DNA of 64,000 bases from an uncultured Polaribacter sp. (GTDB taxonomy: Bacteria > Bacteroidota > Bacteroidia > Flavobacteriales > Flavobacteriaceae): NCBI RefSeq assembly GCF_947496195.1, contig NZ_CANMBY010000001.1, positions 1,302,001-1,366,000 of the forward strand, given 5' to 3'. Positions 43,366 through 51,769 of the stretch are shown here, in pieces (positions within the stretch are counted from its first letter, which is position 1; the number at the start of each line of letters is the position of its first letter). The position numbers and the translations under genes are program-made. Under the pieces are notes generated by a model. It did no database searches, was not told the DNA's origin, and was given only the letters and a program-made list of their open reading frames with translations.

Positions 43366-44949
43366 ATGATTACAGGAAAAAATCAAATTGGAAATACACT
43401 TTCAGCTACTGGAACAATAACATTCACCACTTATAATCCTGAATTAGATAGAGAAAATGATGTAGTTTTCACAGAAGCTAATCAAGAAGAAATAGAACAA
43501 GCTTTATCCTTAGCAACTGATGCTTTCAAAGAGTTTAGAAATGTTTCTGGTAAAAAGAAAGCTGAGTTTTTAAATGCTATTGCTGATGAAATTTTAGCAT
43601 TAGATGATACTTTAGTAAAAACCTATTGTTCTGAAACAGGCTTGCCAGAAGGAAGAGCAAAAGGAGAAAGAGGAAGAACAGTTGGTCAATTAAGAAGTTT
43701 TGCAAATTTAGTTGAAGAAGGTTCTTGGGTAGAAGCAACTATAGATAAAGCACAACCTAACAGAGAACCAATGCCAAAAGTAGATATTAGAAAAATGAAT
43801 ATTCCTTTAGGTCCTGTAGTAGTTTTTGGTGCAAGTAATTTTCCTTTAGCCTATTCAACTGCTGGTGGAGACACAGCAGCTGCATTAGCTGCAGGTTGTC
43901 CTGTAATTGTAAAATCGCATCCAATGCATGCTGGTACTGGAGAATTAGTAGCTTCTGCAATTGTAAAAGCAGCTAACAAAACAGGAATGCCAAATGGAGT
44001 CTTTTCAAATTTAAACTCAAGTGGAATACAAGTTGGGCAGCAGTTAGTTGCACATCCAAAAGTAAAAGCTGTTGGTTTTACGGGAAGTATAAAAGGAGGT
44101 AGAGCTTTATTAGATTTAGCTGCGAAAAGGGAAGAACCTATTCCTGTTTTTGCAGAAATGGGAAGTATAAATCCTGTGGTTTTATTGCCAAAAGCGTTAG
44201 AAAATAGAGCAGCTGATATTGCAAAAACCTATGCAGGTTCTATCACTTTAGGAACAGGTCAATTTTGTACAAACCCAGGTTTGTTATTAGGGATAAAAAG
44301 CAAGGGTTTAACAGATTTTGTTGAACAATTATCTACAGAAATCATAAAAATAGAACCTTCTTGTATGTTACATCCAAACATCAAAAAAGGATATGAAGCA
44401 AATAAATCAAAAATAGTTAATGAAGATAAAGTTGAGATAAAAGCTAACTTTACAAGTGATGTAGATAATAATTATGCACAACAAGCTGTGGTTACAGTAG
44501 AAGGTAAAACTTTTTTAGAAAATCCAACATTACATTTAGAAGTTTTTGGTCCGTTTTCTATGGTAGTTGAGTGTGATAATGTAACTGAATTAGAAACAGT
44601 AATTTCTAATTTAGAAGGCCAATTAACAGGAACAATTATTTCTGATGATAATGAATTATCTAGCTATAATATTTTAGTGGATGCACTACAAAATAGAGTA
44701 GGTAGAATTATTTTTAATGGAGTGCCAACTGGTGTTGAGGTTTGTGAATCTATGGTTCATGGAGGTCCTTATCCAGCCTCAACTGATAGCAGATTTACGG
44801 CTGTTGGAATCAATTCTATAAAACGTTGGGTAAGACCTTTTAGTTACCAAAGTTGGCCAAATCATTTGTTGCCAAAAGAATTACAAAACGAAAATCCATT
44901 AGATATTTTTAGATCTATAGATGGAGAAAGAACTAAAGATAAAATTTAA
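43366..44949 (+). CDS. 2-oxoglutarate-semialdehyde (2,5-dioxovalerate) dehydrogenase
   Basis: Aldehyde dehydrogenase of 527 residues in the NADP-type AldH subgroup. Catalytic residues: N158 in FGASNFP, E264 in FAEMGSINPVV and C301 in GTGQFCTNPG. The GQFCTNPG signature and FTGS cofactor loop are those of 2-oxoglutarate-semialdehyde dehydrogenases used in hydroxyproline and sugar-acid degradation. It would carry out the last step of the pathway, giving 2-oxoglutarate. It is 33 bases after the deaminase gene and 3 before the DUF885 gene. Confidence 0.9.
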   Translation: MITGKNQIGNTLSATGTITFTTYNPELDRENDVVFTEANQEEIEQALSLATDAFKEFRNVSGKKKAEFLNAIADEILALDDTLVKTYCSETGLPEGRAKGERGRTVGQLRSFANLVEEGSWVEATIDKAQPNREPMPKVDIRKMNIPLGPVVVFGASNFPLAYSTAGGDTAAALAAGCPVIVKSHPMHAGTGELVASAIVKAANKTGMPNGVFSNLNSSGIQVGQQLVAHPKVKAVGFTGSIKGGRALLDLAAKREEPIPVFAEMGSINPVVLLPKALENRAADIAKTYAGSITLGTGQFCTNPGLLLGIKSKGLTDFVEQLSTEIIKIEPSCMLHPNIKKGYEANKSKIVNEDKVEIKANFTSDVDNNYAQQAVVTVEGKTFLENPTLHLEVFGPFSMVVECDNVTELETVISNLEGQLTGTIISDDNELSSYNILVDALQNRVGRIIFNGVPTGVEVCESMVHGGPYPASTDSRFTAVGINSIKRWVRPFSYQSWPNHLLPKELQNENPLDIFRSIDGERTKDKI

Positions 44950-44952
44950 ACT

Positions 44953-46686
44953 ATGAAAATTTATAAAATCCTTTTTATAGCTTTTTTCATATTTGCTTCT
45001 TGTAATCATAAAGATGAAAAATGTGGTAAATCATCAACTGAATTAGCCTCTTTAATTAAATCTTATGAAGATAGAAAATCTTATGATAGAGATAAATATC
45101 CATTAGGATTGTATACTAGAGCGCATTACAAAGCAGAAGCAGATTATGCAGAAAATCAATTACAAAATTTTGCTTGTATTAAAATGGATGACCTTTCTGA
45201 AACAGAACAAATTTCTGCAGAATTATTAAAATTTGTGCTTCAAGATAAAATAGATTTTTACAAGTTTGAACGTTTCCTAAATCCTTTATTATCAGATTCT
45301 GGATTTCATAGTAGTTTAAATTACCAAATTAGACCTTTAAATAACTATTGGGCTGTAAAGGAATATTTAAAAAAGTTAAATGCTCTTCCAGAGTTTGTGA
45401 ATCAGCATTTTGTAAATTTAAGAGAAGGTTTAGATAAAGGAGTTTCGCAACCTAAAGTTATTTTTAAAGGATATGAAACTACCTATAATGATCATATTGT
45501 AAGTGACTTTAAAAAGAGTCCTTTTTATAAACCTTTTAATAATTTACCTTCAAGCCTAAGTCAAACTCAAAAAGACTCTGTACTAACTGCTGCTAAAAAT
45601 GTTATAGAGCAAAAAGTAGTTCCAGAATTTAAAAGAATTAAAACTTTTTTTGAAACGGAATATTTTCAAAAAACGAGAACCTCTTTAGGAGTTTCAGAAA
45701 CGCCTAATGGTTCAGCTTACTATCAAAATAGAATTAATTTTTATACGACAAGCACACAATATTCAGCAGAAGATATTCATCAAATTGGATTAAAAGAAGT
45801 TGCAAGAATTAAAGCAGAAATGCAAAAAATTATAAAGGAATTAAACTTTAAAGGTTCTTTTGCAGACTTTTTTAAATTCTTAAGAACAGATGAACAATTT
45901 TATGCAAAAACACCTAGAGAAATCTTAATGATTGCTAGAGATATGGCTAAAAGAGCAGATGCTCAATTGCCTAAATTTTTTAAAACCTTACCTAGAAAAC
46001 CTTATGGTGTAGCTCCTGTTCCAGATGCAATTGCTCCAAAATACACAGGAGGACGTTATATAGGGACTTCAAAAAACAGTACTGAGCCAGGATATTACTG
46101 GGTAAACACGTACGATTTACCAAGTAGAACACTGTATACTTTACCAGCTTTAACAGTACATGAAGCAGTTCCTGGACATCATTTACAGGGAAGCTTAAAT
46201 AATGAATTGGGAGATTCTATTCCTCAATTTCGTAGAAATTTATATTTATCTGCTTATGGTGAAGGTTGGGGTTTGTATTCAGAATTTTTAGCAGACGAAA
46301 TGGGTATGTACACAACACCATATGAACAATTTGGGAAATATACATACGAAATGTGGAGGGCTTGTAGATTGGTGGTTGATACAGGAATACATGCAAAAGG
46401 TTGGACACGTGATCAAGTTGTAAAATATATGTCAGAAAATACAGCACTATCATTACACGAAATAAATACAGAAACAGACAGATATATTTCTTGGCCTGGA
46501 CAAGCTTTGTCTTATAAAATAGGAGAAATTAAAATAAGAGAACTTCGTAAAAAGGCAGAAACAGAATTGAATGAAAAGTTTGATATCAGAGATTTTCATG
46601 AGGTAATCTTAGAGCAAGGAACAGTAACTTTAGCTATCTTAGAAACTAGAGTAAACAATTATATTAACAAAGTAAAAAATGAGTAA
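44953..46686 (+). CDS. DUF885 family exported metallopeptidase-like lipoprotein
   Basis: Lipoprotein of 577 residues (lipobox IFASC, C16). The DUF885 domain carries a zinc-site motif HEAVPGHHLQ with H403, E404, H409 and H410, and a downstream EGWGLYSE with E437, giving an HExxxGHH-type site that resembles metallopeptidases. Function in the family is mostly unproved. Its position inside the hydroxyproline operon suggests that it cleaves hydroxyproline- or proline-containing dipeptides or oligopeptides; this is inference. It overlaps the epimerase gene by eight bases. Confidence 0.85.
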   Translation: MKIYKILFIAFFIFASCNHKDEKCGKSSTELASLIKSYEDRKSYDRDKYPLGLYTRAHYKAEADYAENQLQNFACIKMDDLSETEQISAELLKFVLQDKIDFYKFERFLNPLLSDSGFHSSLNYQIRPLNNYWAVKEYLKKLNALPEFVNQHFVNLREGLDKGVSQPKVIFKGYETTYNDHIVSDFKKSPFYKPFNNLPSSLSQTQKDSVLTAAKNVIEQKVVPEFKRIKTFFETEYFQKTRTSLGVSETPNGSAYYQNRINFYTTSTQYSAEDIHQIGLKEVARIKAEMQKIIKELNFKGSFADFFKFLRTDEQFYAKTPREILMIARDMAKRADAQLPKFFKTLPRKPYGVAPVPDAIAPKYTGGRYIGTSKNSTEPGYYWVNTYDLPSRTLYTLPALTVHEAVPGHHLQGSLNNELGDSIPQFRRNLYLSAYGEGWGLYSEFLADEMGMYTTPYEQFGKYTYEMWRACRLVVDTGIHAKGWTRDQVVKYMSENTALSLHEINTETDRYISWPGQALSYKIGEIKIRELRKKAETELNEKFDIRDFHEVILEQGTVTLAILETRVNNYINKVKNE

Positions 46687-47689
46687 ACATACTTTTGTTT
46701 GTATAGATGCTCATACTTGTGGAAACCCAGTAAGAGTCATCAAAAAAGGTGGTCCTGAATTGGTTGGAAAAACCATGAATGAAAAACGTCTTCATTTTAT
46801 TAATGAATACGATTGGATTCGTAAAGGATTAATGTTTGAACCTAGAGGACATGATATGATGTCTGGTAGTATTTTATACCCACCTCATAATCCAGAAAAC
46901 GATTTTGCCATTTTATTTCTAGAAACTTCTGGGTGTTTACCTATGTGTGGTCATGGAACTATAGGTACTATAACTATAGCCATAGAAGAATGTTTAATTA
47001 AACCTAAAACAGCAGGGAAACTAAAAATGGAAGCACCTGCTGGTTTAGTAGAAATTGAATATTCACAAAAAAATGATAAAGTAGAATGGGTAAAATTGAC
47101 TAATGTAAAAAGTTATTTAGCAGCAGAAAACTTAACAATAGATTGCCCTCAATTAGGAGAACTTACTTTTGATGTTGCTTATGGTGGTAATTTTTATGGA
47201 ATCATAGATCCACAGAAAAATTTTAGCGGAATTCAAGATTTTACTGCCTCAAAAATAATTCAATATTCGCAAGCAGTTAGAAAACGAATTAATGAAAAAT
47301 ATCCTAACAAATTTATTCATCCAGAAAATGATTCTATTAAAAATGTAACTCATTTGTTATGGACTGGAGATACCATTCATGAAACTTCAGATGGAAGAAA
47401 TGCTGTTTTTTATGGAGATAAAGCTATAGATAGAAGTCCTTGTGGAACAGGAACATCAGCAAGATTGGCTCAATTATATGCAAAAGGAAAATTAAAGGTT
47501 GGTGAAGAGTTTATTCACGAAAGTTATATAGGAAGCACTTTTGTTGGGGAGATAGAAGAAGAATCAACACTTGGAGATTTTAAAGCAATTATACCAAGCA
47601 TTAAAGGTTGGGCTAAAATTTATGGTCAAAATACCATTACTATAGATACAGAAGACGATCCTTATGCTTATGGATTTAGTGTAATTTAA
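46679..47689 (+). CDS. 4-hydroxyproline 2-epimerase
   Basis: Cofactor-independent proline racemase-family enzyme of 336 residues converting trans-4-hydroxy-L-proline to cis-4-hydroxy-D-proline. Both catalytic cysteines are present: C90 in LPMCGHGTIG and C255 in DRSPCGTGTSA. Trans-3-hydroxyproline dehydratases have Thr or Ser at one of these sites, so this copy is an epimerase/racemase. The MCGHGTIG signature and the surrounding degradation genes favour hydroxyproline over proline. No signal peptide is seen, so it is cytoplasmic, in contrast to the flanking peptidases. Confidence 0.93.
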   Translation: MSKHTFVCIDAHTCGNPVRVIKKGGPELVGKTMNEKRLHFINEYDWIRKGLMFEPRGHDMMSGSILYPPHNPENDFAILFLETSGCLPMCGHGTIGTITIAIEECLIKPKTAGKLKMEAPAGLVEIEYSQKNDKVEWVKLTNVKSYLAAENLTIDCPQLGELTFDVAYGGNFYGIIDPQKNFSGIQDFTASKIIQYSQAVRKRINEKYPNKFIHPENDSIKNVTHLLWTGDTIHETSDGRNAVFYGDKAIDRSPCGTGTSARLAQLYAKGKLKVGEEFIHESYIGSTFVGEIEEESTLGDFKAIIPSIKGWAKIYGQNTITIDTEDDPYAYGFSVI

Positions 47690-47701
47690 ATAAAAAATAT
47701 T

Positions 47702-49966
47702 ATGAAAATTAGAGCAATATTATTAGTGTTATTCAGTATAATAATGTTTAGCTGTTACAAAGAAAAAAAGATTGATATACAAGCCAAATATGACAATGCT
47801 GTAGATTTTCTATATAATAATTACAATAATAAAAAAGTATTTAATTTAAATACAAAGGTAAATTGGTTTCAAGATAATTCAGGGATTTGGTTTATAGATT
47901 ACAGTAAAGAAAAAAAAGAATATAAAACAGTAAATTTTAATGATTACAAAGTAAAGCCACTTTTTGATTATGATAAACTAAAAAATGCAATAAGTAAACT
48001 TAATGATAGCTTTACTGAAATAAATGGAGTAAGTTTTAGCAATTTTCAACCTGTAAAAGAAGGGTTATCCTTTATTTATTCTAATGAAAAATACATTGTA
48101 GATTTAAAGACTTATAATATTAAAAAAGAAGAAAAAGCAAAACAAAAAGAAGAGAATACAGATCATTCTTTATCACCAGATAAAAAATGGTTGGCTTACA
48201 CCAAAAATTACAACTTATTTATAAAATCTACTCTAACAAATAGAGAATATCAATTAAGTACATCAGGTAAAAAAGACTTTCAATATGCCTCTTATTATGG
48301 CTGGTTTGATAAAATGAAAGGAGAAAATGGAAACAGACCAGATCGTTTTTTTGTGAATTGGTCTAAAGATTCTAAATATATTTCAACATCTATTGTAGAT
48401 ACAAGAAACGCAGAAAAAATGTATCTTTTAGATTGGAGTAAAGACGAGCTTTTTAAACCTGAATTACTCTCTTATTACAGAGGTTCTCCTGGTGATTCTA
48501 ATATGGTAAAAATTACTCCTGTAATTTATAATATTGATACAAAAAAAGAGGTAAAAACCAAACTGCCAACAACTACTCATATTAATGCTAGTCAGTTACA
48601 ATGGACTAATACTTCTGGAACGCTTTTAGCAAGAATTACAAAAAGAGGATATAAAGAGGAACAGCTTATCTTGTTAAACCTAAAAGATAATTCAACTAAA
48701 AAATTAATAGAAGAAACTTCTAATACAAACGTAGAAAACTTTAATTATCAATTAATAAATGATCATAAAATTGTTTTTTATTCAGAGAGAAGTGGTTGGA
48801 GACAATTGTATTTATTAGATATTTCTTCAGGAAAAACAACAAGATTAACAAGCGATGGTTACGTTGTAAATGATATTAGTTATGTAGATAAAGAAAAAGA
48901 AATTATCTACTACCTAGCATCAGGAAAAGAAGAAGACAATAATCCTTACCACCAACAATTGTATAGTGTAGATTTTAATGGGAATGAAAAATTATTAACT
49001 GCAGAAAATTTACATCATCAAATCAATTTTTCTAAAGATGGAAAGTATTTTGTAGATAATATGTCTACAATTCAAGAAAAAACAAAAACAGTTCTTAGAG
49101 TTTCTGAAACAGGAAAAATTGTAGCAGAATTAACAACTTCAAATGTAGATTGGGCAACTCAAAAAGGATGGGAATCACCAATACCTTTTTCTTTAATTGG
49201 CAAAGACAATAAAACCACAATTTATGGGGCTTACTGGAAACCAACTCATTTTAGTGCATCAGAAAAATACCCTATCATAGATGCAACTTACACAGGCCCT
49301 CATACTCAAAGATTTCCAAAATCTTTTGATAGGGCTTTTGCAAATCAAGCAATGGCAGAATTAGGTTTTATTGTAGTACAAATAGATGGTTTAGGAACCA
49401 CAGGTAGATCTAAGGCTTTTAGAGATTTTTCATACAAAAACATGGGTAATAATTTAGAAGATCATGTAAAAGCTATAAAACATTTAGCAAATGAAAACTC
49501 GTTTATAGATATCGATAAAGTTGGTATTTTTGGGCATTCTGCTGGTGGTTATGATACAGGTAGAGCATTATTAGCTTTTCCAGATTTTTATAAAGTAGGT
49601 GTATCTAGTTCTGCAGATCACGATTTTAGAATGGAAAAAGCTTGGTGGCCAGAAATGTATCAAGGTTGGCCTGTAGATAATACTTATCATGAAATTTCTA
49701 ATATTACCAATGCTAAAAATTTAAAAGGAAAATTATTGATTACTCATGGTGGTTTAGATGACAATGTAAATCCTTCTGCCACCTTTAAATTAGCTGAGGC
49801 ATTTATTAAAGCAGATAAAGAATTCGATTTACTAATATTACCTAGCCAAAGACATGGTTATACAGGTATTCATAGAGACTATTTTATTAAAAAACTTTGG
49901 AGTTACTTTGTAGAACATCTTTTAAACGAAGAACCAATTTGGGATATTACACTAAAAAATGAATAA
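47702..49966 (+). CDS. DPP-IV-type S9 peptidase, lipoprotein
   Basis: Exported serine peptidase of 754 residues (lipobox IIMFSC). An eight-bladed beta-propeller (about 60-490; WFIDYS, LSPDKKWLAY, WSKDSKYIS) is followed by an alpha/beta hydrolase domain with nucleophile S613 in GIFGHSAGGYDTG, an Asp in HGGLDDNVNP and a His in SQRHGYTG. DPP-IV-type enzymes remove X-Pro dipeptides from the N-terminus of peptides, which fits collagen-like Gly-Pro-Hyp sequences. It is 12 bases after the epimerase gene and overlaps the FAD oxidase gene by eight bases. Confidence 0.9.
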   Translation: MKIRAILLVLFSIIMFSCYKEKKIDIQAKYDNAVDFLYNNYNNKKVFNLNTKVNWFQDNSGIWFIDYSKEKKEYKTVNFNDYKVKPLFDYDKLKNAISKLNDSFTEINGVSFSNFQPVKEGLSFIYSNEKYIVDLKTYNIKKEEKAKQKEENTDHSLSPDKKWLAYTKNYNLFIKSTLTNREYQLSTSGKKDFQYASYYGWFDKMKGENGNRPDRFFVNWSKDSKYISTSIVDTRNAEKMYLLDWSKDELFKPELLSYYRGSPGDSNMVKITPVIYNIDTKKEVKTKLPTTTHINASQLQWTNTSGTLLARITKRGYKEEQLILLNLKDNSTKKLIEETSNTNVENFNYQLINDHKIVFYSERSGWRQLYLLDISSGKTTRLTSDGYVVNDISYVDKEKEIIYYLASGKEEDNNPYHQQLYSVDFNGNEKLLTAENLHHQINFSKDGKYFVDNMSTIQEKTKTVLRVSETGKIVAELTTSNVDWATQKGWESPIPFSLIGKDNKTTIYGAYWKPTHFSASEKYPIIDATYTGPHTQRFPKSFDRAFANQAMAELGFIVVQIDGLGTTGRSKAFRDFSYKNMGNNLEDHVKAIKHLANENSFIDIDKVGIFGHSAGGYDTGRALLAFPDFYKVGVSSSADHDFRMEKAWWPEMYQGWPVDNTYHEISNITNAKNLKGKLLITHGGLDDNVNPSATFKLAEAFIKADKEFDLLILPSQRHGYTGIHRDYFIKKLWSYFVEHLLNEEPIWDITLKNE

Positions 49967-51206
49967 AGAAGTTGTTATTATTGGAGGAGGGATCATAGGT
50001 TTATCTGCAGCTTATTATTTACAAAAAGAAGGTCATAAAGTTACTGTAATTGATAAATCTGATTTTTCATCAGGAGCTTCATATGTAAATGCAGGTTATA
50101 TTACACCTAGTCATATTATTCCATTATCAGCTCCAGGAATGATTACAAAAGGCATTAAATGGATGTTTAATTCAGAAAGTCCTTTTTATGTAAAACCAAG
50201 ATTAGATGCAGATTTTTTAAAATGGTCATGGTTATTTAAAAAATCGGCTACACATCAAAAAGTAACTAAAGCTATACCTGTAATAAAAAATATTAATCTT
50301 TTTAGTAGAGAGTTGTATGAAGAATTAAAATCAGCTAAAGAGTTTAATTTTTCTTATGACCACAAAGGTTTGTTGATGTATTATCAAACTGAAAAAGCAG
50401 GAGAAGAAGAATGGGACACAGGTAAAAAAGCCATAGCATTAGGTTTAAAAGTAGAAAATTTAACTAAAGATGAAGTTAAAAAGCTAGAACCTAATGTAGA
50501 TTTAAATATAAAAGGAGCTGTATATTATCATTCAGATGCACACATGACACCAAATAATTTTATGCAAGAGTTAAAAAATTACTTGCAGCTAAATGGTGTG
50601 GTTATAAAATCTAATGAAGAGGTTTTAGATGTACATTTTGAAAACAGAATTATAAAATCTTTAACAACAAATAAGCAAGAAATTAAAGCAGATGAATTTG
50701 TTTTATCTTCAGGTGCTTGGTCTCAAAATTTTGCAAAAAAGTTAGGAATTACAATACCTGTGCAAGCAGGTAAGGGGTATAGTATAAATACAGAAAAAGA
50801 AACCCCAATTACAACACCTGCAATTTTAATGGAGGCTAAAGTTGCAGTAACACCTATGCAAGGTTTTACAAGATTTGCAGGAACTATGGAAATTGGAGGA
50901 ATTAATCATGAAATTAATCAAAAAAGAGTAAATGCCATTGCAAAAGCTGGTGAATCTTACTATAAAAACATTAGTATTTCTAATACTGAAAAACAAAATG
51001 CTAAATGTGGTTTAAGACCTTGTTCTCCTGATGGATTACCTTATATAGGAAAATCTAAAAAATATAAAAACTTAACTATAGCAACAGGTCATGCAATGAT
51101 GGGTTGGAGTTTAGGACCTGCAACTGGTAAGTTGGTTACTGAGGTCATTTCAGAACAAAAAACTTCTTTAAATCTAAATCCGTTTTCTGTAGATCGATTT
51201 TCGTAA
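49959..51206 (+). CDS. DadA-like FAD-dependent D-hydroxyproline oxidase/dehydrogenase
   Basis: Flavoprotein of 415 residues of the DAO fold. The FAD motif is VVIIGGGIIGLSAAYYL, followed by an E/D-x-S-x-x-S-GAS region and a C-terminal LRPCSPDGLPYIG and ATGHAMMGWSLGP loop typical of DadA and hydroxyproline dehydrogenases. In this context it should oxidise cis-4-hydroxy-D-proline to 4-hydroxy-1-pyrroline-2-carboxylate, the substrate of the upstream deaminase. Family secure; substrate by context. Confidence 0.87.
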   Translation: MNKEVVIIGGGIIGLSAAYYLQKEGHKVTVIDKSDFSSGASYVNAGYITPSHIIPLSAPGMITKGIKWMFNSESPFYVKPRLDADFLKWSWLFKKSATHQKVTKAIPVIKNINLFSRELYEELKSAKEFNFSYDHKGLLMYYQTEKAGEEEWDTGKKAIALGLKVENLTKDEVKKLEPNVDLNIKGAVYYHSDAHMTPNNFMQELKNYLQLNGVVIKSNEEVLDVHFENRIIKSLTTNKQEIKADEFVLSSGAWSQNFAKKLGITIPVQAGKGYSINTEKETPITTPAILMEAKVAVTPMQGFTRFAGTMEIGGINHEINQKRVNAIAKAGESYYKNISISNTEKQNAKCGLRPCSPDGLPYIGKSKKYKNLTIATGHAMMGWSLGPATGKLVTEVISEQKTSLNLNPFSVDRFS

Positions 51207-51217
51207 TTTTATTAATA

Positions 51218-51766
51218 ATGGAGAAAGCAGATTTAAGAAAAATCTACAAAGAAAAACGACAACAATTATCTAGTAAAGATATAGAGGAGTTACAAGAGAA
51301 TATCTATCAACAAATTTATGATTTAGAAATTTCTAATATTAAGAATGTTCATGTTTTTCTATCATTAGAAAAGTTTAAAGAGATTAATACAAACCCTATT
51401 ATCGATTATTTTAGAAGTCAAAACAAAAAAATTGTAGTTTCTAAAAGTGATTTTACAAATAACTCTTTAACCCATTTTTATTTAGAAAAAGACACAGCAA
51501 TAGCATTAAATAAATACGGAATTCCAGAACCTGTATATGCAGAACAAGTTTCTGAAAGTAAACTAGATTTAGTATTTGTACCACTTTTAATTTCTGATGA
51601 GCAACATTACAGAGTAGGCTATGGAAAAGGTTTTTACGATCGGTTTTTAGCCAACTGCAGAAAAGATTGTAAAAAAATAGGTTTAAATTTCTTTAAACCT
51701 ATTCCAAAAATTTCTGATAGTAATGAATTTGATATTGCTTTGGATGAGGTGATTTATCCAAAATAA
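51218..51766 (+). CDS. 5-formyltetrahydrofolate cyclo-ligase
   Basis: Converts 5-formyl-THF and ATP to 5,10-methenyl-THF. The 182 residues include ADLRKIYKEKRQQLS, a basic substrate-binding stretch, and the C-terminal VPLLISDEQHYRVGYGKGFYDRFL signature, located near nt 51580-51650. It lies 11 bases after the FAD oxidase gene. Folate metabolism has no obvious link with hydroxyproline, so it may simply share transcription. It converges on the large amidohydrolase gene with a 3-base gap. Confidence 0.92.
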   Translation: MEKADLRKIYKEKRQQLSSKDIEELQENIYQQIYDLEISNIKNVHVFLSLEKFKEINTNPIIDYFRSQNKKIVVSKSDFTNNSLTHFYLEKDTAIALNKYGIPEPVYAEQVSESKLDLVFVPLLISDEQHYRVGYGKGFYDRFLANCRKDCKKIGLNFFKPIPKISDSNEFDIALDEVIYPK

Positions 51767-51769
51767 AAT

